A DNA stretch of 64,000 bases from Polaribacter sp. SA4-12 (GTDB lineage Bacteria > Bacteroidota > Bacteroidia > Flavobacteriales > Flavobacteriaceae), in the NCBI RefSeq assembly GCF_002163675.1, contig NZ_CP019334.1:506001-570000 (forward strand), in the 5' to 3' direction. Positions 1 through 7,881 of the stretch are shown here, one piece after another. The position numbers were made by a program, and so were the translations under genes. The notes under the pieces were generated by a model, which saw nothing but the letters and a program-made list of their open reading frames with translations, made no database searches and was not told the DNA's origin. How positions within the stretch are numbered: position 1 is the stretch's first letter; every line of letters starts with the position of its first letter.

Positions 1-1
1 A

Positions 2-310
2 GTAGGTTTAAAAGATTGGGCAAACCATTTACCAAACGAACTTTCAGGTGGACAAAAACAACGTGTTGCAATTGCAAGAGCATTGGTAACAAAACCAAAA
101 GTAGTTTTAGCCGATGAACCAACAGGAGCATTAGATTCGACAACTACAGATTCTGTAATGGACTTATTAAAAGACATTAATGATGAAGGAATGACGGTTT
201 TTGTAATTACGCATGAAGAAGAAGTTGCAGAACAAACTAAAAGAATTGTACGTTTAAAAGACGGTGTTATTATAAGTGATGAATTTACAAATGCAGCTAA
301 AGCAGTTTAA
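2..310 (+). CDS. ABC transporter ATP-binding protein (MacB/LolD type), 3' part
   Basis: This is the C-terminal part of an ABC ATPase whose start lies before the window; the frame is open from base 2. Visible residues 14-21 are the LSGGQKQR signature, followed by Walker B ([12 protein letters not shown], about residues 34-45) and the H-loop histidine in VFVITHE. The GQKQR and TGALD details match the MacB/LolD/FtsE-like subfamily, which powers lipoprotein or macrolide-type efflux without transporting through the membrane like classical exporters. Two permeases and a membrane-fusion protein follow at once (2-nt gap to the first), so it should energise them. An internal TTG at 83 is not a believable start because the signature motif lies before it. 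Confidence 0.93.
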   Translation, partial: VGLKDWANHLPNELSGGQKQRVAIARALVTKPKVVLADEPTGALDSTTTDSVMDLLKDINDEGMTVFVITHEEEVAEQTKRIVRLKDGVIISDEFTNAAKAV

Positions 311-312
311 TT

Positions 313-1545
313 ATGTTTGATTTAGATCGTTGGAGAGAAATATTTCAAAGTATCAATAAAAACAGGTTACGTTCTGTAATGTCTGGTTTTACGGTTGCTT
401 TTGCAATATTATTATTCACGTTACTTTTTGGTATTGTTAGCGGATTAAGTAATTCTTTTAAGAGTGCTTTTAATGATGATGCTCAAAATTCAATGATGGT
501 TCGTGTTTGGAAAACATCAAAACCATATAAAGGTCTACAAACAGGAAGAAGAGTTCAACTTAAAAATAAAGATTACAATTTTGTAAAAGAAGAGTACGAG
601 AATAAGATTCAATATCAATCTGCTAGAATTTACAAAAACGTAGCTATAAAATATAAAAATAACGCAGACAGTTATCGTTTAAGGGCTGTGCATCCAGATC
701 ATCAATTTTTAGAAAAAACAATTATTGATGAAGGACGTTATTTAAATGATAGAGATATTAAAGAAAAATCGAAAGTAATTGTTATTGGTCGCTTAATAAA
801 AGAAGATTTATTTGGTAATAAACCCGCTTTAAACAAACGTGTTAATGTTAATGGAAGTTCTTTTTTAGTAATTGGTATTTTCTCTGATGAAGGAGGAGAC
901 AATGAAGAAAGACAAGCATACATGCCAGTTTCTACAGCACAAATGATGTATGGTAATAACGATTATATTAGTCAGATAAATCTAGGTTACAATCCTGATT
1001 TAAGTTTAGATGCAGCAATTGCATTTGGAAATAAAATGGAGCGTGATTTACGTAAAAGAATGAACGTTCATCCAGATGATCAAAGTGCACTTTCTGTTAG
1101 AAATATGGCAGAAGCAAACAAAGGTGTTGGTCAGTTTATGTTTGTACTTTATTTAATCGTAATTTTTGTTGGATCAGGAACTTTAATTGCTGGTATTATT
1201 GGTATTAGTAACATTATGATTTTCGTTATTAAAGAAAGAACAAAAGAATTCGGAATTAGAAAAGCTTTAGGAGCAAAACCAGGATCAATTGTTGGTATGG
1301 TTGTACAAGAATCCGTTTTAATTACAACAATAGCGGGGTATTTAGGATTATCACTAGGAACTTATATTTTAACTTTAATAGGAGATAGTTTAGAAGAAGA
1401 TTATTTTATTAAAGACCCAAGTGTAAGCCCAGGCATTGTAATTGGAGCAACTATTGTTTTAATTCTTTCAGGATTAATTGCAGGGTATTTACCAGCAAAA
1501 AGAGCAGCGAATATTAAACCAATTGTAGCACTAAGAGCAGACTAA
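313..1545 (+). CDS. ABC transporter permease, FtsX/MacB type (first of two)
   Basis: 410-residue permease with the MacB architecture: an N-terminal membrane segment (about residues 22-45), a long periplasmic domain of about 220 residues, then three membrane segments (about 275-400). The motif before the second helix pair, KERTKEFGIRKALGAKPGSI, is characteristic of the FtsX domain. It begins 2 nt after the ATPase stop and ends 2 nt before a paralogous permease, so the operon encodes a heterodimeric permease with a separate ATPase. The substrate cannot be read from sequence; family members export peptides, lipoproteins or drugs. Confidence 0.93.
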   Translation: MFDLDRWREIFQSINKNRLRSVMSGFTVAFAILLFTLLFGIVSGLSNSFKSAFNDDAQNSMMVRVWKTSKPYKGLQTGRRVQLKNKDYNFVKEEYENKIQYQSARIYKNVAIKYKNNADSYRLRAVHPDHQFLEKTIIDEGRYLNDRDIKEKSKVIVIGRLIKEDLFGNKPALNKRVNVNGSSFLVIGIFSDEGGDNEERQAYMPVSTAQMMYGNNDYISQINLGYNPDLSLDAAIAFGNKMERDLRKRMNVHPDDQSALSVRNMAEANKGVGQFMFVLYLIVIFVGSGTLIAGIIGISNIMIFVIKERTKEFGIRKALGAKPGSIVGMVVQESVLITTIAGYLGLSLGTYILTLIGDSLEEDYFIKDPSVSPGIVIGATIVLILSGLIAGYLPAKRAANIKPIVALRAD

Positions 1546-1547
1546 TT

Positions 1548-2792
1548 ATGAAGTTTTTATTCGATTCAGATACATGGCAAGAAATTTACGGTAGTATCCG
1601 TAAAAACAAAGTAAGAACCGCAATTACTATAATTGGTGTTCTATGGGGAATTTTCTTATTAGTAGTTTTATTAGGAGCTGCAAGAGGAATGGAAAATGGG
1701 TTTAATAAACTCTTCGGGAACTTTGCAACAAATAGTGTTTTTGTTTGGACACAATCTACAGACACACCATTTAAAGGTTTTCAAAAGGGAAGAAGATTTA
1801 GTTTAAATACAAATGATATTGATGCTTTAACCGCAGAGTATTCTAAAGAAATTAAATTATTAGCACCTCGTAATCAAACAAACAACTTAATAACTCATAA
1901 TTTTAAATCTGGTAGTTTTAATGTAAGTGGAGATTACCCTGTGTTAGATCAAATTCAGAAAAAGAAACTAATCTACGGACGTTTTTTAAACGAAAACGAC
2001 ATTTTATCCACAGCAAAAGTTGCAGTCATATCAGAAGATATGTACAAACAATTATTTGATAAAAATGCAATGCCAATTGGCGAGTACATTAAAATAAATG
2101 CTATAAACTATAAAGTTATTGGTGTTTATGAACCATCTAACACTATTAATTTTGATGGAGATGCAGCGTATATTCCTTTTACAACTTTTAAGAAAGTATA
2201 TAATACAGCCAATAAAATAGATTGGATGATGATTACTGCTCATGAAGGAACCGATATAGAGCAAATGGAGAGAGATATTTTATTAACTCTTAAAAGTTTA
2301 CATAAAGTTCATCCAGATGATAAAAGAGCTTTTGGTAGTGCCAACTTAGGGAAAGAAATTGGGAAAATTACAGGTTTCTTAACAGGAATGCAATTTCTTA
2401 CTTGGTTTGTAGGTATTGCAACTTTAATAGCAGGAATATTTGCTATTGGTAATATTCTTTTAATTACTGTAAAAGAAAGAACAAAAGAAATAGGAATTAG
2501 AAGAGCATTAGGAGCAACTCCAAAAAGCATAAGACAACAAATAATATTAGAATCTGTGTTTTTAACAACAGTTGCTGGTATGTTAGGAATTATCTTTGGA
2601 GCATTAGTTTTGTTCGGTATTGATTCAGCATTCGGACAAGGACCAGATGCAGCATTAATAAACCCAACAGTAAATATTCCTATTATTTTAATAGCATTTA
2701 TAACATTAATTATTTTAGGAACATTAATAGGATTAATTCCTGCCCACATGGCAACAACAGTGAAACCAATAGAAGCATTAAGAGAAGAATAA
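1548..2792 (+). CDS. ABC transporter permease, FtsX/MacB type (second of two)
   Basis: 414-residue paralogue of the preceding permease, with the same layout: N-terminal membrane helix (about 20-45), periplasmic MacB-like domain, three C-terminal helices. The conserved KERTKEIGIRRALGATPKSI segment lies just after the first of the C-terminal helices. Both start with a similar amphipathic segment (DSDTWQEIYGSIRKNKVRT here; DLDRWREIFQSINKNRLRS in the first), pointing to gene duplication. A 15-nt gap separates it from the membrane-fusion protein gene, which makes this a tripartite system when joined with an outer-membrane channel encoded elsewhere. Confidence 0.93.
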   Translation: MKFLFDSDTWQEIYGSIRKNKVRTAITIIGVLWGIFLLVVLLGAARGMENGFNKLFGNFATNSVFVWTQSTDTPFKGFQKGRRFSLNTNDIDALTAEYSKEIKLLAPRNQTNNLITHNFKSGSFNVSGDYPVLDQIQKKKLIYGRFLNENDILSTAKVAVISEDMYKQLFDKNAMPIGEYIKINAINYKVIGVYEPSNTINFDGDAAYIPFTTFKKVYNTANKIDWMMITAHEGTDIEQMERDILLTLKSLHKVHPDDKRAFGSANLGKEIGKITGFLTGMQFLTWFVGIATLIAGIFAIGNILLITVKERTKEIGIRRALGATPKSIRQQIILESVFLTTVAGMLGIIFGALVLFGIDSAFGQGPDAALINPTVNIPIILIAFITLIILGTLIGLIPAHMATTVKPIEALREE

Positions 2793-2807
2793 AACAATCA
2801 ACAAATC

Positions 2808-3920
2808 ATGAGCAAAAGAGCAAAAATCATTTTAGGAATTATAGCAGTATTATTTATTGTTGCTTTAGTTTGGTTCGGTAAAAAGAACAAAAAGAGTATC
2901 GTAGAATACGAAACTGAAACACCTTTTAAAACAACTATTGTTAAGAAAACGGTTGCTACAGGTAAAGTAACACCTTTAGAAGAAATTGACATTAAGCCTC
3001 AGATTACTGGTATCATAGATAAAATTATGTTACTAGAAGGTGCTAAAGTTAAAAAGGGAGATTTAATTGCAACTGTAAGAGTTGTACCTAACGAGCAATC
3101 TTTAATTAGTGCAAAAGGTACAGTAGATAACGTAAAACTTCGTTTAAGTAATGCAAAGGTTTCTTATCTAAGAAATAAAAATCTATTTGAAAAAGGAGTG
3201 ATTTCTAGAGCTGAATATGAAGCTGTAGAATTATCTTATGATCAAGCAACTCAAGATTTAAAAAACGCTCAAAATAATTACCAAATCATTAAAAAAGGAT
3301 CTTCTGGTTCTGGAGCTTCTGCGAATACAAACATTTTAGCACAAATGTCTGGTACAATTTTAGAGATTCCTGTTAAAGAAGGAGATCAAGTAATTCAGTC
3401 TAATAACTTTAATGCAGGAACAACTATTGCTTCTATTGCAGATATGAATAAAATGATTTTTGAAGGAAAAGTTGATGAATCTGAAGTTGGTAAATTAGTA
3501 AGTGGTAGTGATATTGAAGTTTCAATTGGAGCTATTGAAGGAACAAAATTTCCTGCAAAATTAAACTTTATTGCACCAAAAGGAACTGAAGAAAACGGAG
3601 CTGTACAATTTAAAATAAAAGCAGATGTTTCTTTAGACGATAAATTCTTTATTAGAGCCGGTTATAGTGCAAATGCTGATATTGTTTTAGAAAAAAAGGA
3701 CAGTGTTTTATCTATAAAAGAAGCGTTATTAAAGTTTGATAAAAAAACGGAAGAGCCTTATGTAGAAGTAAAAATGGCTGATGGAACTTTTGAAAAGAAA
3801 ACACTTAAATTAGGAACTTCTGATGGAATAAATGTTGAAATTTTAGAGGGTGTTACTGAAGAAGACGAAATTAAAGTTTGGAACAAAGCGTCTAAAGATG
3901 ATAAGAAAAAAGAGGATTAA
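2808..3920 (+). CDS. Efflux membrane-fusion (periplasmic adaptor) protein, HlyD/MacA family
   Basis: 370 residues. A single N-terminal membrane helix (about residues 6-23) is followed by a split biotinyl-lipoyl-like domain (VTPLEEIDIKPQITGIIDKI and later MSGTILEIPVKEGDQV), an alpha-helical hairpin between the halves (about 100-160) and C-terminal beta-barrel and membrane-proximal domains. It would link the inner-membrane ABC permeases encoded just upstream to an outer-membrane channel. The C-terminus is charged and lysine-rich (SKDDKKKED). A strong terminator follows 24 nt after the stop, so it is the last gene of this operon. Confidence 0.92.
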   Translation: MSKRAKIILGIIAVLFIVALVWFGKKNKKSIVEYETETPFKTTIVKKTVATGKVTPLEEIDIKPQITGIIDKIMLLEGAKVKKGDLIATVRVVPNEQSLISAKGTVDNVKLRLSNAKVSYLRNKNLFEKGVISRAEYEAVELSYDQATQDLKNAQNNYQIIKKGSSGSGASANTNILAQMSGTILEIPVKEGDQVIQSNNFNAGTTIASIADMNKMIFEGKVDESEVGKLVSGSDIEVSIGAIEGTKFPAKLNFIAPKGTEENGAVQFKIKADVSLDDKFFIRAGYSANADIVLEKKDSVLSIKEALLKFDKKTEEPYVEVKMADGTFEKKTLKLGTSDGINVEILEGVTEEDEIKVWNKASKDDKKKED

Positions 3921-3944
3921 AAATATTTAATTTTAAAATTTTAG

Positions 3945-3977
3945 AAAAAGGAACTCAATTTGAGTTCCTTTTTTTAT
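3945..3977 (+). terminator. Rho-independent terminator of the ABC efflux operon
   Basis: Stem AAAAAGGAACTCA / TGAGTTCCTTTTT with a 3-nt loop, running into a T tract. It separates the efflux operon from mqo. Confidence 0.9.
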
Positions 3978-4056
3978 TTTTATCAAATTCAAAATACTTA
4001 AAAGGTGGTTTTATAAATCATCTTTTTTGATGAAATATGATTAAATAAGGACAACT

Positions 4057-5529
4057 ATGAGATTTAAAAAAGAATACGATTTAATATGTGTTGGTGGAGG
4101 AATTATGAGTGCAACTTTAGCATTGATCACAAAATTACTAAAGCCAGAAATGAATATTTTAATTGTAGAACGTTTAAATAAAGTTGCTCAAGAAAGTTCT
4201 GCTGCTTGGAATAATGCAGGAACCGGTCATTCTGCTTTGTGTGAATTAAATTATTGTCCAGAAAAAAATGGTGACGTTTCTATTAAAAAGGCAATTCATA
4301 TTTGTACACAATATGAAACCTCGAAACAATTTTGGTCTTATTTAACGAATGAAGGTTTGTTAGAAAATCCTGAAGATTTTATTGCTTCTGTAAATCATTA
4401 TAGTTGGGTTTTAGGAAAAGAAAATGCCGATTATTTAGAAAATAGATTCAATGAAATGAAAGATCATTTTATGTTCGATTCTATTGAATTTACTAGAGAA
4501 ATCGACAAAATGAAAGAATGGTTTCCTTTAATTGCTAAAGATAGAACAGAAGACGAAATTATGGCGGCTTCTAGAATTGATAGAGGAACAGAAATGAATT
4601 ATGGTTCGTTAACAGAAAAGTTATTTCATATTTTAAAAACCGAATTTAACACGCCAGTTCATTGTAATATGGAAGTATTAGATATTGATCCTGATACAGA
4701 TTTAGATTGGACTGTTGAAATAAAAAATCTAAAAACAAAAAAAGTGCATCAATTAGAAGCAGAACATGTTTTTATTGGAGCAGGAGGAGGAAGTTTACTA
4801 TTATTACAGAAAGTAGAAATTGACGAAAAAGAAGGTTATGGAGGTTTCCCTGTAAGTGGAGAATGGTTGGTTTGTACCAATGAAGAAATTATAAAACAAC
4901 ACAATGCTAAAGTATATTCTAAAGCTGGTTTGGGAGATCCACCAATGTCTACACCACATTTAGACACGCGTTATATTGATGGAAAACGTCAATTAATGTT
5001 TGGTCCTTTTGCAGGTTTTAGTCCGAAGTTTTTAAAAGAAGGTTCTCATTTAGATTTGTTTAAATCGATTCAGTTTGATAATATTCCTTCTATGTTGGGC
5101 GCATTTTGGCACAATTTACCTTTAACTCAGTATTTAGTTGAACAAGTAATGATGAGTAAAGAAGACAGAATGGATTCTTTACGTAAGTTTATGAAAAACG
5201 CAAATTCTGATGATTGGGAAGTTGTAAAAGCAGGACAACGTGTTCAAATTATTAAAAAGGATGAGTTTGAAGGCGGAAAATTACAATTTGGAACAGAAGT
5301 AATATCGAGTAAAGATGGAAGTATAACTTGCTTATTAGGTGCTTCTCCAGGAGCTTCTACTGCAACTTCAATCATGTTACAAGTAGTAGAAAAAGCATTT
5401 CCAGAATTGATAAATTCTAAAAAAGGAAAACAACTTTTAAAAGAAATTGTTCCTTTTTATAAGACCGAGGTTACAAAAGAATTGTTTGATGTTGAATTGG
5501 AGAAGAGTAGGGTTTCTTTGGGATTGTAG
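4057..5529 (+). CDS. mqo: Malate:quinone oxidoreductase
   Basis: 490 residues, the normal family length. Membrane-associated FAD enzyme that oxidises L-malate to oxaloacetate and passes electrons to menaquinone, replacing or backing up soluble malate dehydrogenase in the TCA cycle. The N-terminus has the FAD-binding GGGIMSATLA motif (residues 13-22) and the Mqo hallmark QESSAAWNNAGTGHSA (about 48-63); ARGINE and GAGGGS motifs recur through the middle and the C-terminal GASPGASTATSIML is typical. It stands alone, between the efflux-operon terminator and a small ORF. Confidence 0.96.
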   Translation: MRFKKEYDLICVGGGIMSATLALITKLLKPEMNILIVERLNKVAQESSAAWNNAGTGHSALCELNYCPEKNGDVSIKKAIHICTQYETSKQFWSYLTNEGLLENPEDFIASVNHYSWVLGKENADYLENRFNEMKDHFMFDSIEFTREIDKMKEWFPLIAKDRTEDEIMAASRIDRGTEMNYGSLTEKLFHILKTEFNTPVHCNMEVLDIDPDTDLDWTVEIKNLKTKKVHQLEAEHVFIGAGGGSLLLLQKVEIDEKEGYGGFPVSGEWLVCTNEEIIKQHNAKVYSKAGLGDPPMSTPHLDTRYIDGKRQLMFGPFAGFSPKFLKEGSHLDLFKSIQFDNIPSMLGAFWHNLPLTQYLVEQVMMSKEDRMDSLRKFMKNANSDDWEVVKAGQRVQIIKKDEFEGGKLQFGTEVISSKDGSITCLLGASPGASTATSIMLQVVEKAFPELINSKKGKQLLKEIVPFYKTEVTKELFDVELEKSRVSLGL

Positions 5530-5631
5530 GTGTTTTTTTATCTCGATTTATTATTTTATAGTTGACTAACTTGTTAATAATTAGTTGATAGATTAGCTAT
5601 TCTTTAATTATTCTCAATCTAATTAAAGATT

Positions 5632-5639
5632 ATATTTGT
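5632..5639 (+). promoter_or_regulatory. -7 box TATATTTG before the small GSN-rich ORF
   Basis: Perfect match to the Bacteroidetes TAnnTTTG box, 24 nt before the ATG at 5664. No clear TTG -33 box is seen, so the call is moderate. Confidence 0.5.
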
Positions 5640-5663
5640 TATTCATATAATGAAGCATACAAA

Positions 5664-5822
5664 ATGGTTAAAAAAGAAAATAATAAAAGTAATAATTCTA
5701 ATAGTGCAAATGAATCTAAAGGATCTAATGTAGGATTAGGTTCTAATGTAAAAAGATCTGGAGCTGAAAACACAAAAGGTTCAGGAGCAGGAAATAGACC
5801 AACTAGAAAAGAGAAAAATTAA
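5664..5822 (+). CDS. Small GSN/K-rich hydrophilic protein (52 aa), unknown
   Basis: ATG-initiated 52-codon frame. The product is hydrophilic and repetitive (GSNVGLGSNVKRSGAEN, then GSGAGNRPTRKEKN), rich in Gly, Ser, Asn and Lys, with no signal peptide or membrane segment. A TAnnTTTG promoter box lies 24 nt upstream, which supports expression. Its last 20 nt overlap the 3' end of the convergent gene at 5803-6285. The family is not recognised; the regular composition argues against a random frame but no function can be proposed. A second ATG at 5650 opens only a short frame in another phase. Confidence 0.5.
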   Translation: MVKKENNKSNNSNSANESKGSNVGLGSNVKRSGAENTKGSGAGNRPTRKEKN

Positions 5823-6285
5823 ATACTGTTAATAAAATAATTCCTATAATCATTAATAGTAAGGATGAGATATTAAAAAGCTCTGTCCAAAAATTTAATG
5901 TCTTTACTTTTCTGTTTAATTTCTTTTGTTGTTCCTTATCAATTTCTTCGCCTTTAATTTTAGATAATTCTAAATTAATATATTTTTCTTCAAAATTATT
6001 AGACCAATATCCAGTATATTGAGAAAATAAATTTATTACTATTGCAATAATTAAAAGTAAACCCGAGTATAATAATAGTTTTGGATTTTCAATTATAATA
6101 TTGTTAGTTTTAAATTCTCTTAAGGTTTCAAATAAAATATAAATTCCCCCACCACTAATTGAGATAATTAATAAGTCAAATCTTCTAATGGCATAATTTG
6201 TTCTTTCTTTAGTATTATTTAGGTATTCATTCCACGCATTATAATTTGATTCTTTCTTTTTCTTCATAGAATTAAAATTAATCAT
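5803..6285 (-). CDS. Hypothetical membrane protein (160 aa, three helices)
   Basis: 160 residues. A basic N-terminus (MKKKKESNYNAWNEYLNNTKERTNYAIRR, given here only as composition: many Lys, Asn, Arg) is followed by hydrophobic segments at about 38-55, 69-90 and 134-157, with a charged cytoplasmic-type loop (about 95-130, many Lys/Glu) between the second and third. A second possible start is the ATG seven codons in, MKKKKESN. No family recognised. It faces the small GSN-rich ORF tail to tail with a 20-nt overlap, so the two transcripts would be antisense at their ends. Confidence 0.7.
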   Translation of the reverse strand: MINFNSMKKKKESNYNAWNEYLNNTKERTNYAIRRFDLLIISISGGGIYILFETLREFKTNNIIIENPKLLLYSGLLLIIAIVINLFSQYTGYWSNNFEEKYINLELSKIKGEEIDKEQQKKLNRKVKTLNFWTELFNISSLLLMIIGIILLTVFNFSLF

Positions 6286-6356
6286 TTTAAAATTAAATAT
6301 TTAATTTTAAAAAACTTTTTTATCCAAGGCAACCTTTTTAAAACATCTGTAGTCTA

Positions 6357-6364
6357 TATATTTG
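6357..6364 (+). promoter_or_regulatory. -7 box TATATTTG of the ECF sigma operon
   Basis: Matches TAnnTTTG and lies 28 nt before the TTG start at 6393, so transcription should start near 6370 and leave a leader of about 20 nt. Confidence 0.65.
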
Positions 6365-6392
6365 TAAGGCAGTTAAAAACGAAACGAGAGGC

Positions 6393-6953
6393 TTGAAAAT
6401 TATACCATTGCATAACAAACAAAAATCGCTTATTAAAAAAGCGATAGACAACAATAGGGAAGCGCAACAACAATTGTTTGAGCAGCATTCACCTAAAATG
6501 TTGGGAGTTTGTAGGCAATATGTTAAAGATTTACATCATGCAGAAGATTTATTATTATCAGGTTTTTTAAAGGTTTTTACCAACTTACACAAGTTTAAAC
6601 ACGAAGGTAGTTTTGAAGGTTGGATTCGTAGAATTATGGTAAATACTTGTATTTCTTATCTCCGTAAAAAGAATTTGGTAGATTTATCTGACGAAGATTA
6701 TGTTTTTAATGATGCAGCCACAGAAAGTTTAGAAAACACTTCTGTAGAAGACATTCAAAAACTGATAGATAAATTACCAGAAGGATACAAAATGGTGTTT
6801 AATTTATTCGCCATAGAAGGTTATAAACATTCAGAAATTGCAGAGAAATTAGGCGTTTCTGAAAGTACATCAAAATCGCAATTATTTAAAGCACGTAAAT
6901 TATTGCAAGAAAATTATTACAAAATGAATAAAACAATTCATGAAAACAAATAA
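6393..6953 (+). CDS. RNA polymerase sigma factor, ECF (sigma-70 family)
   Basis: 186 residues. Region 2 (about 20-92) contains the helix that melts the -10 element (HAEDLLLSGFLKVFTNLHKF, then GSFEGWIRRIMVNTCISYLRKK); region 4 (about 120-175) contains the helix-turn-helix HSEIAEKLGVSESTSKSQL. The start is TTG, preceded by GAGAGG and a TAnnTTTG promoter box. Its 3' end overlaps the next gene by 14 nt, suggesting translational coupling to an anti-sigma-like membrane protein, the usual arrangement for ECF sigma factors controlled by envelope signals. Confidence 0.93.
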   Translation: MKIIPLHNKQKSLIKKAIDNNREAQQQLFEQHSPKMLGVCRQYVKDLHHAEDLLLSGFLKVFTNLHKFKHEGSFEGWIRRIMVNTCISYLRKKNLVDLSDEDYVFNDAATESLENTSVEDIQKLIDKLPEGYKMVFNLFAIEGYKHSEIAEKLGVSESTSKSQLFKARKLLQENYYKMNKTIHENK

Positions 6954-7764
6954 GTTAGACAACAACATAAAACAAAAGTTACAAAACAGAACTTTTGAGC
7001 CATCAGCTTCTGCTTGGGAACGTTTATCTACACAATTAGATGAACAACCGAAGCAAAAGAAAAGAGGCTGGTTTTTTTATATAGGAGCTGCAGCAAGTAT
7101 TTTGTTATTGGTTTCAATCGGAATTCAGCTTTTATCTTCTGATAAAGAAGAAATTAAAACAAATGAGATTATCGTTGATACTAAAATTGATACAAATTCT
7201 ATTGATGAAAAAATAGAGCAATTTATTAATGAAATTCCTACTGAAAAAGCCATCGTAAAAATTGATGAAGTAGAAGAGAAGCAAAAAGTAAATTATAATA
7301 AAAATGTCATTGCGAACAAAGTGAAGCAATCTCATCTAAATAAAGAGATTACTTCGTCGCAAACTCCTCGTAATGACAACACTGAAATAGCAATCGTAAA
7401 AGTTGAAATTACAAATAAGAGTAAGAATGATCATCCGACGAAGGAGAAAAAACTAAAAGAGAATACCTTTAAACAAGACCCAAATAGTAAAATTAAGATT
7501 AATAGTGATGATTTGTTATTCGCGGTAACACACTCATCAAACGAAGTAAAAGCATATTATGCAAAACATAATTTAACAAGAGAAGATGTATTAAGAACCA
7601 TTAAAAGTGAGCTTCAAAAAACGAATATTAAAGTAAACCCAAATTCTATTTTGGCCGAAGTAGAACGTACTATTGGTGAAGAAGATTTTGAAAATAATTT
7701 CTTAAAATCGATAAAAAGAAGAGTCTCTGGTATTGCAACTGCCCTTGCAAGTAGAAATGATTAA
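6940..7764 (+). CDS. Anti-sigma-like single-pass membrane protein with an in-frame palindromic repeat
   Basis: 274 residues. A cytoplasmic N-terminal segment (about 1-40, including ASAWERLSTQLDEQ) is followed by one membrane helix (about 46-64, FYIGAAASILLLVSIGIQLL) and a long charged extracytoplasmic part. The layout and 14-nt overlap with the ECF sigma gene suggest an anti-sigma factor, although no named domain is recognisable. Residues about 123-147 (VIANKVKQSHLNKEITSSQ and on) are encoded by a 72-bp palindromic repeat that inserted in frame into the linker. The C-terminal half (LTREDVLRTIKSELQK) is conserved-looking. Confidence 0.8.
   Translation: MKTNKLDNNIKQKLQNRTFEPSASAWERLSTQLDEQPKQKKRGWFFYIGAAASILLLVSIGIQLLSSDKEEIKTNEIIVDTKIDTNSIDEKIEQFINEIPTEKAIVKIDEVEEKQKVNYNKNVIANKVKQSHLNKEITSSQTPRNDNTEIAIVKVEITNKSKNDHPTKEKKLKENTFKQDPNSKIKINSDDLLFAVTHSSNEVKAYYAKHNLTREDVLRTIKSELQKTNIKVNPNSILAEVERTIGEEDFENNFLKSIKRRVSGIATALASRND
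7306..7377 (+). repeat. 72-bp palindromic repeat (GTCATTGCGA family) inside a coding sequence
   Basis: Outer arms GTCATTGCGA (7306-7315) and TCGTAATGAC (7368-7377); inner arms GAAGCAATCTC (7323-7333) and GAGATTACTTC (7345-7355). It is 24 codons long and keeps the frame of the host gene. A second copy lies at 7773-7843. Confidence 0.9.
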
Positions 7765-7772
7765 AAATAAAT

Positions 7773-7843
7773 GTCATTGCGAAGAATGAAGCAATCTTAT
7801 AATTAACAAGCATATTATTTCGTCCTTTCGTCCTCGCAATGAC
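7773..7843 (+). repeat. 71-bp palindromic repeat (GTCATTGCGA family), intergenic
   Basis: Arms GTCATTGCGA (7773-7782) and TCGCAATGAC (7834-7843) are perfect inverted repeats; the interior AATGAAGCAATCTTAT resembles the copy at 7306. It lies between the anti-sigma-like gene and the outer-membrane gene and could fold into a long hairpin in the operon mRNA. Confidence 0.9.
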
Positions 7844-7881
7844 AACTTAAACAAAATAACATAAATTTAAAAACATACAAA

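Noticed and set aside
2309..2797. 162-codon open frame on the minus strand
   Set aside because: It lies fully antisense to the second permease, which has clear FtsX motifs; its hydrophobic content mirrors the membrane helices of the sense gene.
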